From: Alphaproteobacteria bacterium
Lineage (GTDB): Bacteria; Pseudomonadota; Alphaproteobacteria; Micropepsales; Micropepsaceae
NCBI GenBank assembly: GCA_017983635.1
Contig: JAGOBA010000015.1
Coordinates: 1-64,000, forward strand
DNA: 64,000 nucleotides
Reading direction: 5' to 3'
Below the pieces are notes generated by a model. The model worked only from the letters and a program-made list of their open reading frames with translations, searched no databases and had not been told where the DNA came from. Positions 9,239 through 18,220 of this stretch are shown here, piece by piece (within the stretch, counting starts at the first letter, position 1; the number at the start of each line of letters is the position of its first letter). The translations under genes were made by a program, and so were the position numbers.

Positions 9239-9370
9239 ATGCTGATTGACGTCAACCTTCTCTTGGCAGTCGTCGCCGGTGTTGTTTTTGGTGCGCTCGC
9301 GATGTTCGTTCTGATGCGCTCGCGGCTCCTGGAATCTGAGGGCGTGAGCGTGACCAACGATCGCGCCTAA
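9239..9370 (+). pseudogene. Detached N-terminal membrane anchor of RmuC
   Basis: The 43-codon frame reads MLIDVNLLLAVVAGVVFGALAMFVLMRSRLLESEG, a single N-terminal membrane helix followed by a charged stretch, as RmuC proteins normally begin. It stops at 9370 in a different frame from the RmuC body. The body frame is open from 9340 onward, so a single-base frameshift between about 9337 and 9370 would join them. This could be a real mutation or a sequencing/assembly error. Confidence 0.5.
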
Positions 9371-9426
9371 CCTCTCTTGAGCCGACCCTTGCAGAAGTTC
9401 AAACGCTGCGGGAACGAACGGCGCGG

Positions 9427-10788
9427 TTGGACGACATGGAGAAGGCGGCAGGGGAGTCACTCAACAGACTCATAGCCGCCGAAGGCGCAAAGGCGCGTCT
9501 TGAGGGGGAATTAAGTCGGTTCGCCGAATCTCACGATGAGAAGAGCAAGCATGCGCAGGATCTTGAGCAGAAGCTCGCCGTCCTTGCGTCCGAGATAGGT
9601 GACGCTCGCGTCGAAGCGGAGCGCGCTACGACAACGCTTGCTCAGGAGCGGCGCGCCCATGAAGAAAAGCTGGAGGAACTCCGAAATGTCAGGGCGCAAA
9701 TCGAGAAAGATCTTCAAATACTATCCAACAAGACGCTTGATAGTACCTCTCAGGCATTTCTAGACCGCGCGACAAAGATTTTCGATCAGCGCCAGAAGGA
9801 GAGCCAAGCGAGCCTCGAAACGCTGGTCAATCCCATTAGCGACTCGTTACGGCAATACCAAGACAAGCTTCAGGAATTGGAGAGCGGTAGGAAGCGAGAC
9901 GAGGGTCAACTCGTCGAGCAGCTTCGGCAGGTTGCTGACTCTCATGCAAAACTGCAGACCTCAACTTCGCAGTTGGTCAATGCCCTCAGATCGGCGCCGA
10001 ACACGCGTGGTCGATGGGGCGAACAGCAACTGCTCCGAATTCTTGAACTCGCCGGAATGATGAAGCACGTTGATTACGATGCCAATAAGACGATTGACGC
10101 TGATGACAAGAGCATGCGCCCGGACGTCGTTATCAAGATGCCAAAGGGGCGATGCTTGGTTGTCGACGCAAAGGCGCCAATGGCCGCTTATCTGGCGGCT
10201 CTGGACGCGCCGAACGACGATGCTCGCGAGGTGGCCCTAAAGGGACATGCAAGGCAGTTGCGCGATCACGCAATGCTGCTGGGATCAAAGAACTACTCGG
10301 ACGCGCTCGAACAGGCTCCGGATTTCGTGGTGATGTTCATTCCGGGAGACAACCTCTACGCGGCTGCCATAGAGCGCGACCCTGATCTTTTCGAAGATGC
10401 CTATAACAAGAACGTCATCGTGGTGACGCCGACGACGCTGTTGGCGCTAGCAAAGGCGATTGCGTACGGATGGCGACAGGAGAGGGCCGCGGAGGATACT
10501 CAGCAAACCATCGCGTTAGGGCTTGAATTGTACAAGCGCATGTCGGCTCTTGGAGCGCGGCTTACGTCGCTTACAAAGGCGCTTAACGGCACGGTTGCGC
10601 GACATAATGAGTTGATCGGCACACTAGAGGGAAGCGTTCTCCCTCAGGCTCGTAAGCTTGCCCAACTCCCAGGCGCGAGCACATATGAGCAGATAGGAGA
10701 GCTGGGCCTTATCGAGACGTCGGTGCGGGAGGCGCGCGAGGATCGGGATCTAAAGGTTGCTGACGAGCCTAGTGACGAAGGTGGCTAA
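9427..10788 (+). CDS. rmuC: DNA recombination protein RmuC (body)
   Basis: An N-terminal coiled coil (roughly residues 1-150, many Glu/Lys/Arg/Leu heptads such as AKARLEGELSRFAESHDEKSK) precedes the conserved RmuC domain. Landmarks are NTRGRWGEQQLLRILELAGM, the RPDVVIKMPKGRCLVVDAKAP strand with PD-(D/E)XK-like D...DAK residues, FVVMFIPGDNLYAAAI and TPTTLLALAKAIAYGW. RmuC limits inversions at short repeats and is thought to be nuclease-like. The annotated start is a TTG with no clear ribosome site, and the frame continues upstream to 9340 with sensible residues (EPTLAEVQTLRERTARL). I therefore think the natural N-terminus is the membrane anchor at 9239, lost to a frameshift. Core-type gene, here inside the accessory block. 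Confidence 0.85.
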   Translation: MDDMEKAAGESLNRLIAAEGAKARLEGELSRFAESHDEKSKHAQDLEQKLAVLASEIGDARVEAERATTTLAQERRAHEEKLEELRNVRAQIEKDLQILSNKTLDSTSQAFLDRATKIFDQRQKESQASLETLVNPISDSLRQYQDKLQELESGRKRDEGQLVEQLRQVADSHAKLQTSTSQLVNALRSAPNTRGRWGEQQLLRILELAGMMKHVDYDANKTIDADDKSMRPDVVIKMPKGRCLVVDAKAPMAAYLAALDAPNDDAREVALKGHARQLRDHAMLLGSKNYSDALEQAPDFVVMFIPGDNLYAAAIERDPDLFEDAYNKNVIVVTPTTLLALAKAIAYGWRQERAAEDTQQTIALGLELYKRMSALGARLTSLTKALNGTVARHNELIGTLEGSVLPQARKLAQLPGASTYEQIGELGLIETSVREAREDRDLKVADEPSDEGG

Positions 10789-10973
10789 ACCAGTCCCGGC
10801 AACTGGTGACGTCGGCGAAACTTAACTGCGGCATCGACTAGCGCATCCAGAATGGGGCTACCGTTTCGGGCAAGTTGCAAGGGGGTGCTCGGCATCCAAG
10901 TGCGGCCGACGCCCCTCAATCCCTGGTTGTCACTGTCAGTGGCAATGGATGGAGATAGCGCAGTGTTGAGAAA

Positions 10974-11402
10974 TCATCGCTGGGCGAACGGAGGAGGTAT
11001 TCCACCGCGGCATTTGAACAAAGTCGCGGATATTGTGCGAATCTCGATACTGTGAGTTGGCGCTTTCGCGACTGGCGAAGGGCTACTCAGGGATGAAGGA
11101 ATGGCGCAGGGGCTTGAGTTTTTATCTAGCATTCCTATCCACACCCTAGTGTTAGGCATGTTGCTGGCACTTTCTCTCTTTGTCTTCTTGGCTCTTTTTC
11201 TTACGCCCTGAATGTAGTTGGTGACTTGATTAACGTGTTTGCTGCCTATCTTTCCTCGTTCATCAATAAGGAATGCGATTTTCGCAACGTTTGTCCAGCT
11301 CCGCGCTTCGTATGGTATTGAGGTTGATTTCCAAATTCTGAGTGGTTCATTGTAAGTTCCGTCCAGGCAAAGAACCAATTTTTTGTTCAACGCGCCGGCC
11401 AT
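10974..11402 (-). pseudogene. Truncated DUF2235 (Tle1-like lipase) gene fragment
   Basis: From the ATG at 11402 (preceded by AGGGGGA with 5-base spacing) the product reads MAGALNKKLVLCLDGTYNEP and WTNVAKIAFLIDE. LVxxxDGTxN followed by TNVxK is the opening of DUF2235 alpha/beta-hydrolases, the family that includes type VI lipase effectors of the Tle1 group. After about 95 residues the sequence becomes unlike the family and ends at 142 residues, far short of the usual 300 or more; the catalytic GFSRGA-type Ser motif is absent. It starts 10 bases after the patatin lipoprotein gene, so the two probably formed an operon. Confidence 0.6.
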
Positions 11403-11412
11403 TTGATTCCCC

Positions 11413-13281
11413 CTATGAACCGCTATGAGTGCCGCAAATCTTTGTGGCGCGATCACTATCCAGCAGTTTCGGAACAACGTTCGCGTCGCACAATTCCTGA
11501 ACGCGCCTTGCTGATACCCATACGGCGGCTTCGGAAATTAGCAGGCGCTCCGTGGCCGTGAGTTTGAAGCCCGACTGAGCCTCATTGATGTCCGCGAATA
11601 TCTTTCGCAACGCAGTGCCGATGTCCTCACCAGAGCCGCAAATTGCGCGGTATCGCGCTCGCTCCATGATGCTGCGGTCTGATTGGTCAAGATCTGCCGT
11701 GCACTGTATCTCAGGATGGCTATCTATCATTCGCTGCTTCGCTCGATCCCATAACGTGCATTCTCCGCCGATGAGGCATGTGGGATCGTTAAGCGCTTCA
11801 AGCCCAAAGTCAGCGAACGCAGTGTCCCGTCGCTCTCGCTTTAGATCCGTGAGCAACTGCACAAGGCTTGTCTTTCTCTGCGCCGATGTCGTGAATATCA
11901 AGTTACTTACAGCATCAACAGTAGATGAAACCCGTATCGGTATTCCGCTACCAGCCAGCCGCTGCTCCCCTTGCTTGTTGTCGCGCCCGAAGCCCCCCAG
12001 CGTCGCCACGTCGATCATAATGGCCAGGGTCAGCTTTGGCGGCGCTTCGTGCCGCTCAAAGCAGTCCGCGAACGGCTCCCGCTCCCCGACTCGTGCGTTG
12101 TTCGCAACGCGCCCTCTGTATGAGCATTCGATGAACCACTTTAGCTTCGACGCACCAGCGTTGTCGAACACGCCTGCATCCGTCAGATGCACGAACGACA
12201 AGAGTTCATTTGTGTCGGAAACAACGCTCTTCGAATACCACGATTCGGGCGTGTCGAACTTCTCTCCGCGTACATTCTCGCGCGGCCTATATCCATAGTT
12301 CCGCAAGGTGACCGGGTCGATTATGAGTGGAAAGGCCGCAGAGGCCGTTAGCGCTCGCGACAAAGGATATGAACTTAGATCTGACTGCAAACGTTCGAAG
12401 TACTTGGGCGTAAATGAAAAGTGCAAAGAAAGGTCGCGCAGTTCGGTAGGCTCAAATCCACGTCGCCGCTGCTGCGCCTCGCCGTCGATCCCGTTGTTTC
12501 CTTGGAGTCCAAGAAAGTAAGCGCGGTCTCGACTCAAGTTCGTTGCATTGAGAATGAGATTTGGACGCTCTGGATTTAGATCAGCAAAGGTCAAAGGCTC
12601 ACCAGTTTCCGTGTCGGTGAGGATGCCTTCGTAGCTGCTCTCCAATTGGTCGACGAAACTATCGGATGAATCATGATAGTTTAGAATATTCTGTGTAAGA
12701 TCGAGCGGTGAAAGTCTGCGAAGCAGATACTGCCAAAAGAAATTCGTCGAGCGAAATTCATCGTTCGCTTGATCAGCGTAAATGACCTTTGAAGCAGACC
12801 CCGTCGCCCTTCCCGCGTCACGGCTCAGCGCATAGTAGAGCGCGGCGAACGAGCCGCCCGACACAGACGACATCGCGTCAATCTCGGAGCGAATGCCGTA
12901 AGCGCCCAGTTCGTCAAGTACGCCCAAGCCAAAAACCATCGACTGGTGACCGCCACCAGAGAATCCGGCAACGACCAAGTTCGAATTGACCGGCGCACCA
13001 AGTGCCCGCGCGATTTCCGAGTAGCTACGGGTGTCGTTTTTTGACCAGATCTGTTCGCGCACCTTCGCCCGAAAGCCCTCGGGAACTTCCCACGGTACAT
13101 TGTCGTCCGCGACAAGCGCTCCAAACTTTGCGCCCCGTGCGGCGTGCGTAGCATCTTGGTTTCTGTAAGCGAAAATGCGGCTATCTTTTTCAAAGTTCCC
13201 AGACAGCTGTGGGACACATGCTTGCAGCACTACAGCAGTTACGCAGACTGCGAGCAACAGACCTCTCCGCTCAACTTTCAT
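11413..13281 (-). CDS. Patatin-like phospholipase lipoprotein
   Basis: The 622-residue protein has a lipoprotein signal (MKVERRGLLLAVCVTAVVLQAC, lipobox LQAC, Cys22). The patatin-like core follows: oxyanion loop FSGGGHQ at about residues 107-113, nucleophile motif SSVSGGSFAALYY with Ser141, and the catalytic Asp in HLTDAGVFDNAG. The VSGGS form is closer to cytosolic-phospholipase-like patatins than to plant patatin. It should act as a lipid acyl hydrolase at the cell envelope. The C-terminal ~180 residues (LLTDLKRERRDTAF onwards) are helical and unassigned. It is followed at once by a broken DUF2235 lipase gene. Envelope remodelling, self-lipid recycling or an anti-competitor role are all possible; no type VI genes are nearby. 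Confidence 0.85.
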   Translation of the reverse strand: MKVERRGLLLAVCVTAVVLQACVPQLSGNFEKDSRIFAYRNQDATHAARGAKFGALVADDNVPWEVPEGFRAKVREQIWSKNDTRSYSEIARALGAPVNSNLVVAGFSGGGHQSMVFGLGVLDELGAYGIRSEIDAMSSVSGGSFAALYYALSRDAGRATGSASKVIYADQANDEFRSTNFFWQYLLRRLSPLDLTQNILNYHDSSDSFVDQLESSYEGILTDTETGEPLTFADLNPERPNLILNATNLSRDRAYFLGLQGNNGIDGEAQQRRRGFEPTELRDLSLHFSFTPKYFERLQSDLSSYPLSRALTASAAFPLIIDPVTLRNYGYRPRENVRGEKFDTPESWYSKSVVSDTNELLSFVHLTDAGVFDNAGASKLKWFIECSYRGRVANNARVGEREPFADCFERHEAPPKLTLAIMIDVATLGGFGRDNKQGEQRLAGSGIPIRVSSTVDAVSNLIFTTSAQRKTSLVQLLTDLKRERRDTAFADFGLEALNDPTCLIGGECTLWDRAKQRMIDSHPEIQCTADLDQSDRSIMERARYRAICGSGEDIGTALRKIFADINEAQSGFKLTATERLLISEAAVWVSARRVQELCDANVVPKLLDSDRATKICGTHSGS

Positions 13282-13542
13282 CGCGCTCCCCCCACTCGGT
13301 TAGGAGAATGGCCGTTTGAAAAGTGGATTCGCAAGTAAAATGAGAACCAGAACTTAGACACCCATTAGAAGAAACACAGAGAACAGACCAAGTCGTTTCG
13401 TGAACTAATAGTAGAACAGTTCTCCCATGACAAAGCGTCTCAGGCGACGATGCCATTCTTTGCATCGCCGGAGGTTAGAGTTTGCGGCTTCATCCCGATG
13501 GCGGGCAGGCATGTGTAAGTCCGATCCCCGCGGAACCCGCCG

Positions 13543-13921
13543 CTACCAAACCTCCGACGTCACCAGTGCATAGCGGCGTCCTGGATCGAGCCCTGCGATC
13601 CATTTCACTCGTGCGACCGGCACCCGGTCGCGTCCGTAGCAGTCGGTGGTGAAGGCTCTCAGGTGGTCGCGGGTGAGGGTGTGGGCGATGGCGCCCCAGT
13701 CGAAGTGGCGGCCGTTGGCGCGGCTGCGCTGAAGCCAGTCGACGGCGACGTCAAAGGGGAGTGCAAGGCACCGGAAATACGGGACCTATCCGCTGGGGCA
13801 CATTGCCGTTGTCGCTATCGCCGCCCCAATCCAAGGCGTCGTTTGGTCCCAATTGGCCGACGAACACCTCGCGGAATTGGGCGCGGTGCGATAGCTGGGG
13901 CTCGGTTTGTGGAGCACGCAT
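13543..13921 (-). pseudogene. Small hypothetical gene with an apparent frameshift
   Basis: A frame starting MRAPQTEPQLSHRAQFREVF (ATG at 13921, GGAGGA 7 bases upstream) stops early at 13751. One base out of frame it continues as PYFRCLALPFDVAVDWLQRS and DWGAIAHTLTRDHLRAFTTD, ending SEVW at 13543. Losing one C from the CCC run near 13782 would give one continuous protein of about 125 residues. The two halves have consistent protein-like composition. I do not recognise the family. It sits between the lipase pair and the secretion locus, in a decayed stretch. Confidence 0.45.
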
Positions 13922-14255
13922 GACGGTTCCTCCGCCACTCTGTGAAGAGTGTGCCGCACTCTCCGTTTCCCTGGGCCATTGCGTATGCAGCGACGAGTCC
14001 AAACAGACTGGTAGGATTATTGGTTCTGGGATCGTCCAAGTAGTCAGCCGGGAAAAACTCTATGACGAGACGCGCGATGGCCCGTGAGCATGCGCGGTTC
14101 GGAATCTCCTTCAGGGCTCTGTCGGCCTCGTGCCGCTCCCCGCGCTTCCGTGGTGTAACAGCCGTCCGAAGAAGGTCGCCCGTGCGGCAGCGTAGTTGAG
14201 CCAGTCTTTCCGTGCACGTTCTAACCGATTGACTAAAATCCGCGAGCGCGATCAT
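13815..14255 (-). CDS. Hypothetical protein, uncertain
   Basis: The ATG at 14255 is preceded by GAGGTGG with suitable spacing. The first ~105 residues look protein-like (ALKEIPNRACSRAIARLVIEFFPADYLDD, SLFGLVAAYAMAQGNGECG). The last ~40 residues are Arg/Pro-rich and overlap the start of the next gene by about 107 bases, which suggests that the original gene ended near 13925 or that this one is frameshifted too. No family recognised. It is divergent from the exporter gene, 31 bases apart. Confidence 0.4.
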   Translation of the reverse strand: MIALADFSQSVRTCTERLAQLRCRTGDLLRTAVTPRKRGERHEADRALKEIPNRACSRAIARLVIEFFPADYLDDPRTNNPTSLFGLVAAYAMAQGNGECGTLFTEWRRNRHACSTNRAPAIAPRPIPRGVRRPIGTKRRLGLGRR

Positions 14256-14286
14256 TGGGCCACCTCAATTCCCAGTGGTGTAAGTC

Positions 14287-16452
14287 GTGTCCAACCAAGT
14301 CGAAGGCAAAAACAACTCAGAGGAGAATTTGGCGGGTGACACCGGGCTCGCTTGTTTCACGTTGATTTTGCGCTTCCTGCAGGTGCCGGTCGATCCGGGT
14401 CAGCTGCAGCATGAGATCGGCCAGGGTCGCTCGCTTGCCACCGCACAGGATCTGCTGCGCCTCGCCAAGAAACTCGGCGTGAAGGCGCGCGAGGTCAAAG
14501 CGAAGTCAGAAAGCCTCTCGCGGATTCCACTACCTGCGATCGCGGCGGCGAAGGATGGCACCTATTTCATCTTTGGTCAGGCGAGCGAAGAGGCGGTGCT
14601 GATCCAGCACCCGCTCGAAGAACGGCCGCGGAAGTTGAAGCTCGCGGAACTCGACGAGCTTTGGACCGGTCAGGTCATTCTTCTCACGACCCGTGCCCGC
14701 ATCGCCGGCGACGGCCGCCGCTTCGACGTGTCGTGGTTCATCCCGGCGCTGGTGAAGTATCGCGCGCTCTTGGGCGAAGTCCTGGTCGCCTCGTTCTTGC
14801 TGCAGATATTCGGCCTGGTTACGCCGCTGATGTTCCAGGTCGTGATCGACAAGGTCCTGGTGCACAAGGGCCTGACCACGCTCGATGTGATGGTCATCGG
14901 CCTCCTCGTCGTCTCGCTCTTCGAAGTGATCATGGGCGGGCTTCGAACCTACATCTTCTCGCACACCACGAACCGTGTCGATGTTGAGCTCGGCGCGCGT
15001 CTGTTTCGCCATCTATTGGCGCTGCCTTTGAACTATTTTGCGAGCCGCCGCGTCGGCGATTCCGTCGCCCGGGTGCGCGAGCTCGAAAATATCCGTGAGT
15101 TCCTGACCTCGTCTTCGGTCACGGTCGTGATCGACCTCTTCTTCACGATCGTTTTTCTGGTCGTGATGTACTTCTATAGCCCGACGCTCTTCCTCATTGT
15201 CGTCATTTCGCTGCCGCTCTACGCGATCGTATCGCTTGTCATCACGCCGCCCTTGCGTGCTCGCCTGGATGAAAAGTTCAAGCGCGGCGCGGAGAACCAG
15301 GGCTTGCTCGTCGAATCCGTGACGGCGATCGAAACGCTCAAAGCCATGGCCGTCGAGCCGCAGATGCAGCGCCGCTGGGAGCAGCAGTTGGCGGGTTACG
15401 TGGCGGTCAGCTTCAGCGTCGCCCGCCTTGCCATCATCGGCAACGAGTCCATCCAGTTCATCAACAAAGTCACGACCGCGCTGTTGCTGTTCTGGGGCGC
15501 CGACCTTGTGATCCGCGGCGAACTGACGGTGGGCCAGCTCGTCGCCTTCAACATGTTCGCGGGCCGGGTCTCGATGCCGGTCTTGCGGCTTGCCCAACTC
15601 TGGAACGACTTCCAGCAGGTCCGCATCTCCGTCGCACGGCTCGGCGACATCTTGAACACGCCGGCCGAACCTTCCTTCAGCCCGAACCGCACGGCGCTCC
15701 CCGAGATGCGCGGTCAAATCGAGTTCGACGGCGTGACGTTCCGCTATCGCATCGACGGCCCGGAAGTCCTGCGCAAGGTCTCCCTGCGCATCCCGGCCGG
15801 CCAGGTGCTCGGCATTGTCGGCCCCTCCGGCTCTGGCAAAAGCACACTCGCCAAGCTCAGCCAGCGCCTCTATGTGCCGGAGTCGGGCAGGGTGCTGGTC
15901 GACGGCGTTGATCTCGCGCTCATCGATCCGTCTTGGCTGCGCCGGCAGGTCGGCGTGGTGTTGCAGGAAAACATCCTCTTCAACCGCACCGTCCGCGAGA
16001 ACATCGCGCTCGCCGACCCCGGCCGCGATCTGCAGGCGGTGATGGCCGCGGCCCAACTGGCGGGCGCGCATGATTTCATTCTGCAGCTGCCGGAAGGCTA
16101 CGACACCATCATCGACGAGCGCGGCGGCAACCTCTCCGGTGGTCAGCGTCAGCGCATCGCGATCGCCCGGGCGCTGATTACCGGTCCGCGCATCTTGGTC
16201 TTCGACGAGGCGACGAGCGCGCTCGATGCTGAATCCGAAGAGATCGTGCAGAAGAACCTGCGCGCGATCTCCCGCGGCCGCACGGTGATCATCATCGCCC
16301 ACCGCCTCTCGGCCGTCCGCCAAGCCGACCGCATCATCACCATCGAACGCGGCGAAATCGTCGAGGACGGCACCCACGACGAACTCCTTCAGCGTAACGG
16401 GCGCTACGCGATGCTGCATGCCAAGCAGATGGGAAATCCCGGCCATGTTTGA
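14287..16452 (+). CDS. Type I secretion ABC transporter, HlyB type (peptidase-dead C39-like domain)
   Basis: The 721-residue protein has three parts. Residues 1-130 are a C39-like domain in which the peptidase Cys is replaced (GDTGLACFTL instead of DCGxxC), as in HlyB where it serves as a docking domain and cleaves nothing. A six-helix ABC membrane domain covers roughly 150-430 (FLLQIFGLVTPLMFQVVIDK onward). The ATPase domain has Walker A GPSGSGKST near 512, signature LSGGQ near 616, Walker B ILVFDEATSALD near 637 and an H-loop in AHRLS. It should export an RTX protein using its uncleaved C-terminal signal. The start is GTG. It overlaps the HlyD-type gene by 8 bases. The natural substrate is the giant RTX protein encoded 4 kb downstream. 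Confidence 0.93.
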   Translation: MSNQVEGKNNSEENLAGDTGLACFTLILRFLQVPVDPGQLQHEIGQGRSLATAQDLLRLAKKLGVKAREVKAKSESLSRIPLPAIAAAKDGTYFIFGQASEEAVLIQHPLEERPRKLKLAELDELWTGQVILLTTRARIAGDGRRFDVSWFIPALVKYRALLGEVLVASFLLQIFGLVTPLMFQVVIDKVLVHKGLTTLDVMVIGLLVVSLFEVIMGGLRTYIFSHTTNRVDVELGARLFRHLLALPLNYFASRRVGDSVARVRELENIREFLTSSSVTVVIDLFFTIVFLVVMYFYSPTLFLIVVISLPLYAIVSLVITPPLRARLDEKFKRGAENQGLLVESVTAIETLKAMAVEPQMQRRWEQQLAGYVAVSFSVARLAIIGNESIQFINKVTTALLLFWGADLVIRGELTVGQLVAFNMFAGRVSMPVLRLAQLWNDFQQVRISVARLGDILNTPAEPSFSPNRTALPEMRGQIEFDGVTFRYRIDGPEVLRKVSLRIPAGQVLGIVGPSGSGKSTLAKLSQRLYVPESGRVLVDGVDLALIDPSWLRRQVGVVLQENILFNRTVRENIALADPGRDLQAVMAAAQLAGAHDFILQLPEGYDTIIDERGGNLSGGQRQRIAIARALITGPRILVFDEATSALDAESEEIVQKNLRAISRGRTVIIIAHRLSAVRQADRIITIERGEIVEDGTHDELLQRNGRYAMLHAKQMGNPGHV

Positions 16453-17842
16453 GACCCTGAAGAAGCACTGGCAGGTGCTGCTGGAGTCTTGGTCGAACGA
16501 GACCGAGGCCCGCAAAACCAAATTGAAGCTTGAGGAGAAGGACTTCCTCCCCGCCGCGCTTGAGATCCTGGAAAAGCCCGCGTCGCCGGTCGGCCGCGCT
16601 GTGATGTGGTTGATCGTGGCGCTGGTCGTCGCGGCGCTCGTCTGGGCGACGCTGGGCTTCGTCGATGTCGTGGCGGTCGCCGAAGGTCGCCTGATCCCTC
16701 GTGCACGCGTGAAAATCGTCCAACCGATCGAGATCGGCGTCGTGCGTGCGATCCGCGTGCGCGACGGTCAGCGGGTGAAGGCGGGCCAGGTGCTGATCGA
16801 ACTTGATCCGACCGTCTCCGGCGCCGAGGCCGAGCAAGCGCGCAAGGCGTTGCGCACGGCGGAGGTCAACCGCGCCCGCGGCCGCGCGCTGATGGCGCAT
16901 CTCGCGGGCCAGCCCGCACCGTTCGAGGCGCCGGCAGGCCTCGACCTCGCCTCGGCCGCGACGCAGCAATCCCTCGTCGAAGCGTTGATCCGCGAGTATG
17001 AGGCAAAGCTCGCGAACCTCGCCCAGCAAAAGATCGAGCGCCAGCAGGACCTCGCCGCGACCACCAGCCAGCTCTCAAAGCTGAAAAGCGTGCACGGCCT
17101 GATAACGGAGCAAGTGACGGCGCGCGCGCCATTGGTGGAAAAGGGCTGGTCGCCGCGCTTGCAGCTCCTGGAACTGAAGGAACGCCAAGTCACGTTCGCC
17201 CGCGACATCGACATCCAGCGCGAGACGTTGGAGAAGGCGAAGGCGACGATCGCGACCCTCGACACCGAGATCGAGCGTATCACCGCCGAATTCCGCAAGA
17301 ATGTGATCACCGATCTCGCTGAATCCGAGAACCAGGTTAGTATCCAAACCCAGAACCTGCGCAAAGCCGAACAACGCCTGCAGCTGCAGCGCCTGACCGC
17401 GCCGATCGACGGCGTGGTGCAGCAGCTGGCCGTACACACGCTGGGCGGTGTGGTGCAGCCGGCGCAAGCGTTGCTCATCATTGTGCCGGGCTCGGGCGAG
17501 TTGCTGGTCGAGGCGATGGTGCTGAACAAGGACATCGGCTTCGTCCATGCGGGCCAGCCCGTGGAGGTGAAGCTGGAGGCCTTCCCCTTCACCAAGCACG
17601 GCGTCATCCACGGCGTGCTCGAAGACATTTCGAATGACGCCGTGCAGGACGAAAAGCGCGGGCTCATCTACCCCGCACGTGTGACGCTGAAAGCGCAATC
17701 GATCGACGCGGGCGGCCGCCAAGTCCCGCTCGGCGCTGGCATGCAAGTCTCCGCCGAAATCAAAACTGGCGAACGGCGTTTGATCGACTACCTGTTGTCG
17801 CCGATCATCAAGTACAAAGAGGAATCGTTCCGTGAGCGTTAG
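16445..17842 (+). CDS. HlyD-family type I secretion periplasmic adaptor
   Basis: The 465-residue protein has one N-terminal membrane helix (AVMWLIVALVVAALVWATLG, about residues 50-70). A split biotinyl/lipoyl domain follows (GRLIPRARVKIVQPIEIGVVRAIRV ... VKAGQVLIELDPT), then a long coiled-coil hairpin (QQKIERQQDLAATTSQLSKL and neighbours) and a beta-barrel region ending with LGAGMQVSAEIKTGERRLIDYLLSPI, the family's C-terminal signature. It bridges the ABC exporter to a TolC-type channel, which is not encoded in this window. The start codon overlaps the exporter's stop codon, implying translational coupling. Confidence 0.93.
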   Translation: MFETLKKHWQVLLESWSNETEARKTKLKLEEKDFLPAALEILEKPASPVGRAVMWLIVALVVAALVWATLGFVDVVAVAEGRLIPRARVKIVQPIEIGVVRAIRVRDGQRVKAGQVLIELDPTVSGAEAEQARKALRTAEVNRARGRALMAHLAGQPAPFEAPAGLDLASAATQQSLVEALIREYEAKLANLAQQKIERQQDLAATTSQLSKLKSVHGLITEQVTARAPLVEKGWSPRLQLLELKERQVTFARDIDIQRETLEKAKATIATLDTEIERITAEFRKNVITDLAESENQVSIQTQNLRKAEQRLQLQRLTAPIDGVVQQLAVHTLGGVVQPAQALLIIVPGSGELLVEAMVLNKDIGFVHAGQPVEVKLEAFPFTKHGVIHGVLEDISNDAVQDEKRGLIYPARVTLKAQSIDAGGRQVPLGAGMQVSAEIKTGERRLIDYLLSPIIKYKEESFRER

Positions 17843-18220
17843 TTGGTCGGCAAATCTGCAAAGCGATGATGTTGCATAGGCACATGTGATGGCGCGCGTG
17901 CGCGCGAGTGTTTGCGATCAAGAGATGTGTTGGAGAGTGCGGCGCGGACTCAGCGTGCCCCTTCGAAATCAATGAGCGCCATTCGTTTAGCGTTAAACTA
18001 TTGTTTGAACCGCAAAGAATTTGATTCAAAAACAAGCGGCGGTTGAATTTGGAGAACCTCGAAAAGGTTGTTGTCGATTTCGCGACGCAAGCGTGACAAC
18101 CACAACGTTCGTCAGCACACGTCCTTAAGATTGGTTGACGAATGTGTATCTCTCGTTCATCGTCTGCTTCCTAACCGCAAGACTTGAATCCAAAGTTCCA
18201 GATTCTTCACGAGGCAACCA
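17843..18220. other. 378-bp intergenic region, probable promoter area of the toxin operon
   Basis: No coding frame is convincing. It has a GCGCGCGTGCGCGC self-complementary tract near 17892 just after the HlyD gene, and an AT-richer segment (about 17985-18045) with TTGAACCGC and GCGGTTGAA as imperfect inverted arms around a TTTGATTCAAA palindrome-like core. The latter is a candidate operator or promoter region for the downstream acyltransferase-immunity-toxin genes. I cannot assign a specific sigma-factor site. Confidence 0.35.

Noticed and set aside
13663-13923. Plus-strand 86-residue frame
   Set aside because: The opposite strand has a better supported (though frameshifted) gene with ribosome-binding site and protein-like composition.
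14287-14680. C39 bacteriocin-processing peptidase at the exporter N-terminus
   Set aside because: The catalytic Cys of the DCGxxC motif is absent (GDTGLAC), and the cargo candidate has RTX repeats and no double-glycine leader, so this is a HlyB-style docking domain.
15013-16521. Long antisense frame over the exporter gene, and similar ones at 31665-32477 and 62109-63212
   Set aside because: They mirror strongly supported genes on the other strand, have Arg/His/Asp-biased composition typical of antisense of GC-rich genes, and show no family motif.
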